Below are positions 60,101-64,000 of a stretch of 64,000 bases of DNA, in pieces; the stretch's first letter is position 1; every line of letters begins with the position of its first letter. The position numbers and the translations under genes were made by a program. Origin of the DNA: Marsupella aquatica (lineage: Eukaryota; Marchantiophyta); assembly GCA_973895155.1 (NCBI GenBank), contig OZ316893.1, positions 558,001 to 622,000 of the forward strand, read 5' to 3'. A model generated the notes under the pieces. The model was not told the DNA's origin and did no database searches. It saw nothing but the letters and a program-made list of their open reading frames with translations.

Positions 60101-60919
60101 TTATTCATATCCATTTTGGTAGGATATGTACATTGTATTGAGAAATTGTTCTCATCATGCAGGGAATACAATGTGCAGAAGGCCGCCCAATGAGGGTTAA
60201 ATCACCAGGCATTCCCTACTTTTCCTGAGTGGATCAGGACAACAATTCGAGAGCATAGCAGGCAGAACCCAAACATGGATAGAGATGTTCTCCTCTTGTC
60301 TGTGCCTCCCAGACGTATTGTACAGCGGTATAAACGGATGAAAGCATATGGGAATCAGTACCGTGTGCATGATGATGAGGACAAGCATTTAGTGACATAT
60401 AATTCGGGGGTAATATCTGTGTTTGAGCATATAGATGCTCAGAGCAACAGGGGCTGGATGGAGATGGGATATGTTGGGGAGTTGGCAGACATCTGGGCAC
60501 TGAATTATGGGAACACATCACAACAAATCATCCTAATGAAAGGTTCATGGGTGAAGCCAGATTGGCATGGGCCAAGAGCGACCATGAAACGGGATATGGA
60601 TGGCTTTCTAATGGTCAATTTTAACCAAAGACTGGCAGAATGGATGGAGCCTTTCGTGTTCCCAAGTTAAGTCGGGCAAGTATTTTTTTTAGATGTGGAG
60701 GAGTCTCATGGTTGGCGTGTAGTCTGGCATAGCTCACCTAGAGTTCGAAGGATGGAGGGTACTAAAATAGAGTTCAGTTTGGATGCACATGGGGCCTTTG
60801 AACAGCCGGCAGTAGACGTTGTACATCGGGGCCAGGGGACCAGGGAGTACATCCCCTTGACAATGAGACAGACTTATGAGGGAGAGGTTGAAGCTGACAT
60901 GGACAAAGATGATGAGTAG
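57182..60919 (+). pseudogene. CACTA (En/Spm) Tnp2 transposase
   Basis: Segments in order. Transposase-associated zinc motif MRCPCMQCRGYHSM with SHLQRHGRYPI (57.39-57.47 kb). Tnp2 core at 57.75-58.89 kb: NMYEAKKVMSKLGLNYVSIH, then ACPDGHVLFR, CPICGKHRY, LRHFPLIPRLQRLYRC, LRFGLSLDGANPFGD and YNLPPW. NIDVMHIEKNV at 59.19 kb after an intron (59056-59170). DUF4218 with MKTHDFHVMMQDILPVCLRG, YFPPAFFDVMTHLIIHAVED and STRWMYPMERYMKFLKGHVR (59.45-59.88 kb). Intron 60061-60162. DUF4216-like part (60.27-60.92 kb). Tnp2 cuts and joins the element ends. Lesions: frameshifts near 57750 and 59327, TGA 58891-58893, TGA 60191-60193 and TAA 60668-60670. Confidence 0.85.
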
Positions 60920-61261
60920 TTGGATTTGTTTTGTTGTGAGTAGGTGACTCTTTGAAGTGCAATGAGTAGCAAGTATGAGCAATAAATGGATGACTTGTTT
61001 GTGCAACCGCAGTAACTTGGTGAGTAGGATGCCAGACGAAAATGGCATGTGTGAGTATGAGAAGCAGGCTGTGAAACACCGAGCATGGGTTCGCCAATGT
61101 GCCACAGCCCTGTTGGGTGATGTGCAAGAGGCTATTTCGGATATGTAAGGGACTGTGCATAGTATGAGTTGTATGTGTATCTCGTTGTGTGCGTCTGTTC
61201 ATTGTGTAGCTTCTGTAATGGACTACTACATACATAACCTGTGTCGAATTTCATGTGGATG

Positions 61262-63381
61262 TTGCAGTAACAAAAGTATCCCAACACTGTCGAAGCGGAG
61301 TCAGTGTAGACGGAAGACATTCTGTAATCTTGACGGACCTAGGCGACGTAGTGAGAGGTTGACTTCAAAGACCCCTATTTCAATGGCTGAATCTCCTGAT
61401 AAGAATGAGGTAGAGGATTGCATGCCTGATGTTGGTGATACAGAATATGATCCTGACCAAGATCCGAATGCAAGTGCTAGCATGTTAGAGGATGATGACA
61501 TGCCAAATCCTCCCCCTCCACCAAAGCCTGCTTGCAGTAAGGCAACTGGGGGAACTTCTATGAGATCTCGACCGACGCCCTCTGTATACTCAGCCCAAGC
61601 CCCAAGCAACAGCAATTGCAATAACCCGCAATTTAATGCCCCCAACTATAACTGGCCGCAAGCACGACAGGGGGCAATAACTATGGCGGGTCTATGGGTG
61701 TAGGCCCTTCTGCCAGCTATATGGGTCCAAGTTGGCCAAGTAAGTGTGAACATTTTAATTTGTTTCATGTGGACAAGTGTATTTTGAGCTCAAATTGGCT
61801 GATTGTGTTCCTCAATAGATGTGGGTCTAAGTATGACAATTTGCCTGGTCTGATGTGAATGGCAGACCCAATGTGGGACCGTATGCAGCCCACAAATATG
61901 TATGAAGGAGGGTCAATGGGGCCATCGGGGCAATTCATGGGAGGTCCTCTCCCAATGGCGACAAGATGGCAAGGTTATGGTGGGTATGGTGGGAACCCAG
62001 CACCAGCACCAGCACCAGCACCTTCAGTCCAACCGACACAGAGTCTGCGGAGGGGAGGAGGTATTTTCTATAGCAATTCTAAGTAAAGTATTGAAATCAG
62101 GTAGTTCACATAGACCATATGATATTAATGGTGTTAATTGCGTTTCTCTTTTCAGATAACCCTATCACACCCCGCTCAGGCCATGGGGGAGCAACTCCTG
62201 GATTTGCAACACCAAGTAGTGCATTAGGGAGCACTGGGAGAGGTGAGAATGTGAAGCTGGGTATTGTTGAAGTTGATGATGAAGGCCGGATCACAACGAT
62301 GAGTGTTGGAAAGAATAGATGGCACAATGACTTGCGAATGGAGTGTCTATGGTGGTTGGACATTAGCTGTACTAACTTTAATTGTCAACATCCATCTGAC
62401 TGGGAACTGGTTTGCAAATATATGCGAGACAAGTGAGAATATTTGGGGAATTCTGGGAAAGGGGTCAGTGCTGATTGTCTTGTAGAGTATGGACGAACTA
62501 TCATGAAAACAGAGAGGCATCGATTGCACAAAGCATGGATTGCTGATGGCAATAAACCACATGCTGAAGCACCCCCAAGTGTTCATGTAGAACAATGGGC
62601 TCGACTGAGAGGGACATTCCTGTCTAGGGCAGGACAGGAGAAGTCTGCACAAATGATTGCTGCTAGAAATGCAGTGAAGAATCCTACGCTTACAGGGAGG
62701 GGAGGACATGCACCAGTAGTAGCCAAATTGGTTGGGTTCCCATGCCATACATATCTTTATTTACGTTTCAATATTTGAGTGGACTGTATGTAGTTGTAGC
62801 AGCACGCTACGTTTAGGCAAGATTGACATTGAGAAACGTGTCTTGCAATGTTTATGTGCTCCAGAAAAAGCTTACTGGAGAGAAACCCACAAAAGAGGAG
62901 GTTGTGGCAGAAATCAAAAGGGTAAAGTGTGATGAAGGTAGCATTGGATCTAAACAGGTAATTTAGGAGCATTATTGATGGACAATCTGTTATACAGTCC
63001 TTCTTCAGATGTACAGTACTGTCAGCCCTTATGCAATTGTAAAATTGCTGAGAAGAGCCGTTTGGTTGGTGTATGTGATATATAGCAGGGAGCAGTGTCT
63101 ACCCTTACAGAGATATCAGACCGGTTGAAGACTGTGGAGAACGCTTGGCCATCAGTAGAACTGAGATCAAGAGTCAATTCAAGGACATAGCTAGTCTTCT
63201 TCAAAGCCAAGGATCAACCTTAAGGGAAGTACAAGCTGAACTACGTGAGTTGCGGGCGATGCACATTGCTGGCAGGGTTGAGCACCCAATTGTACATCCA
63301 TATGAAGAGCCTGCAAATATTGTGAAAGTTGTGCCTACAAAGAAGAGTGGTACGTGTCATCTGAAATCATGTTTAGTGTAG
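61262..63381 (+). pseudogene. TnpA-like / Transposase_24-type second gene of the CACTA element
   Basis: Runs in the same direction 340 bp after Tnp2, with exon-like pieces. 61268-61703 encodes a basic start, then acidic and Pro/Asn-rich low complexity. 61859-62086 has Gly/Met-rich sequence with an APAPAPAPAP run. 62157-62760 holds VEVDDEGRITTMSVGKNRWH and, after TGA 62434-62436, VHVEQWARLRGTFLS and KNPTLTGRGGH, the pattern of the Transposase_24 family that accompanies plant CACTA transposases. 63145-63345 encodes a short coiled coil (LREVQAELRELRAMHIAG). These proteins bind subterminal repeats. Splicing is not resolved, and it probably continues toward 64000. Confidence 0.55.
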
Positions 63382-64000
63382 TGTGACTTTACGTAGGAAT
63401 TTGAGGTTCATGGATGCAGGATGGTTCAGGTTCAGGTTCTAGACCCTGAAGGTTTGTTACATTGTGTATCAGGTGATCAGATTGCAGTGGCTGCAGCAGA
63501 TCCAAAGATCATCAAACCTGGTACAACTGTCATTGAGAGTAAGTAAATGTTGGTTTGAAGACTCTGTCTGGCCTGTTAATGTGGTTGAGTATCTATGCCA
63601 TGTACGTTTAATTAGTGCAAACTTGATGGTTTGTTGACAGCTTTAGTGCCTATATGCTTAGTTGTAAATGAAGGAATTTGTGGCTGCTATTGAGATACAG
63701 AGCCAGCACAAGAGGAGGTGCGCATACCAAATCCAGCAGGCAGGAAGAGGAGATGAAACTTAGAGGCTACCAAATTTTCAGATTCACAGGAGAAGCAGAG
63801 TGATGACAATGATGTGATTTTCATAGACTCTCAGCCTCCCCTAGGTATTGGAGATGAGTTTTCTCAATCCCCACCACTGATGAACATGGGAAAGATGAGG
63901 ACCAAAAACAGTGGGAAGGAGACTTTGCCTTACAAGGCACCAAAGAAGAAGAGAAATAACACTTCTCCAAAAGGGACAGCAGTGAGCATTGTAGCACAGT
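63382..64000 (+). mobile_element. CACTA element interior, cut by window end
   Basis: A mixture of short coding-like pieces (Lys-rich, for example RTKNSGKETLPYKAPKKKRN near 63900) with no closed gene. It probably belongs to the last exons of the TnpA-like gene. The 3' terminal repeat lies outside the window. Confidence 0.45.

Overview
The window is nuclear DNA of a streptophyte, almost certainly a land plant. It carries three ordinary plant genes: PsbX, mitochondrial ribosomal protein mL53 and the mitochondrial ATP synthase gamma subunit. Introns are spliceosomal GT-AG, often about 90-300 bp. TTTAGGG telomere-type motifs recur in the intergenic DNA, and there are many plant-type transposons. 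The gag-like protein of the repeated elements resembles proteins I remember from complex thalloid liverworts (Marchantia/Riccia type). That is recollection, not a search, so I place the organism only tentatively among non-seed plants.

Layout. 1-1134: the 5' part of a repeated element (copy A, minus strand). 1.2-2.3 kb: minisatellite and tandem repeats. 2.66-5.08 kb: a decayed transposase, probably MULE (minus). 5.09-9.60 kb: element copy B. 9.62-13.66 kb: a broken five-exon gene joining a ParB-like domain to a degenerate DNA-methyltransferase fold. 14.59 kb: mL53. 19.60 kb: PsbX. 22.42-28.51 kb: a broken tyrosine-recombinase (Crypton/DUF3504-like) gene, with a 3.97 kb element (copy D) inserted in one coding exon and a 4.71 kb element (copy C) inserted 108 bp past its stop. 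36.96-40.33 kb: ATP synthase gamma, nine exons (minus). 40.98-41.78 kb: the tail of a non-LTR retrotransposon. 42.5-46.15 kb: a decayed Helitron with a second spliced ORF. 46.3-47.6 kb: Ty3/gypsy chromovirus scraps. 47.7-49.1 kb: a tandem duplication of about 700 bp. 52.56-53.56 kb: a second fragment of the methyltransferase-like gene (minus). 54-56.6 kb: minisatellites and nested duplications. 56.56 kb: a BRCT-like exon. 57.18-64 kb: a CACTA (En/Spm) transposon with Tnp2 and TnpA-like genes, cut by the window end.

How it fits together. Three intact housekeeping genes sit as islands among mobile DNA. The most unusual material is (i) the element family A-D, with TG...CA ends, 5-bp target duplications where both ends can be seen, one long ORF (plant-mobile-like domain plus coiled coil) and no internal LTR pair; (ii) a eukaryotic, intron-bearing ParB/methyltransferase-like gene present twice; (iii) a plant Crypton-like recombinase; and (iv) a strikingly uniform mode of decay, in which nearly every premature stop is explained by one C-to-T change at CGA, CAG or CAA, as expected for methylated plant transposons.
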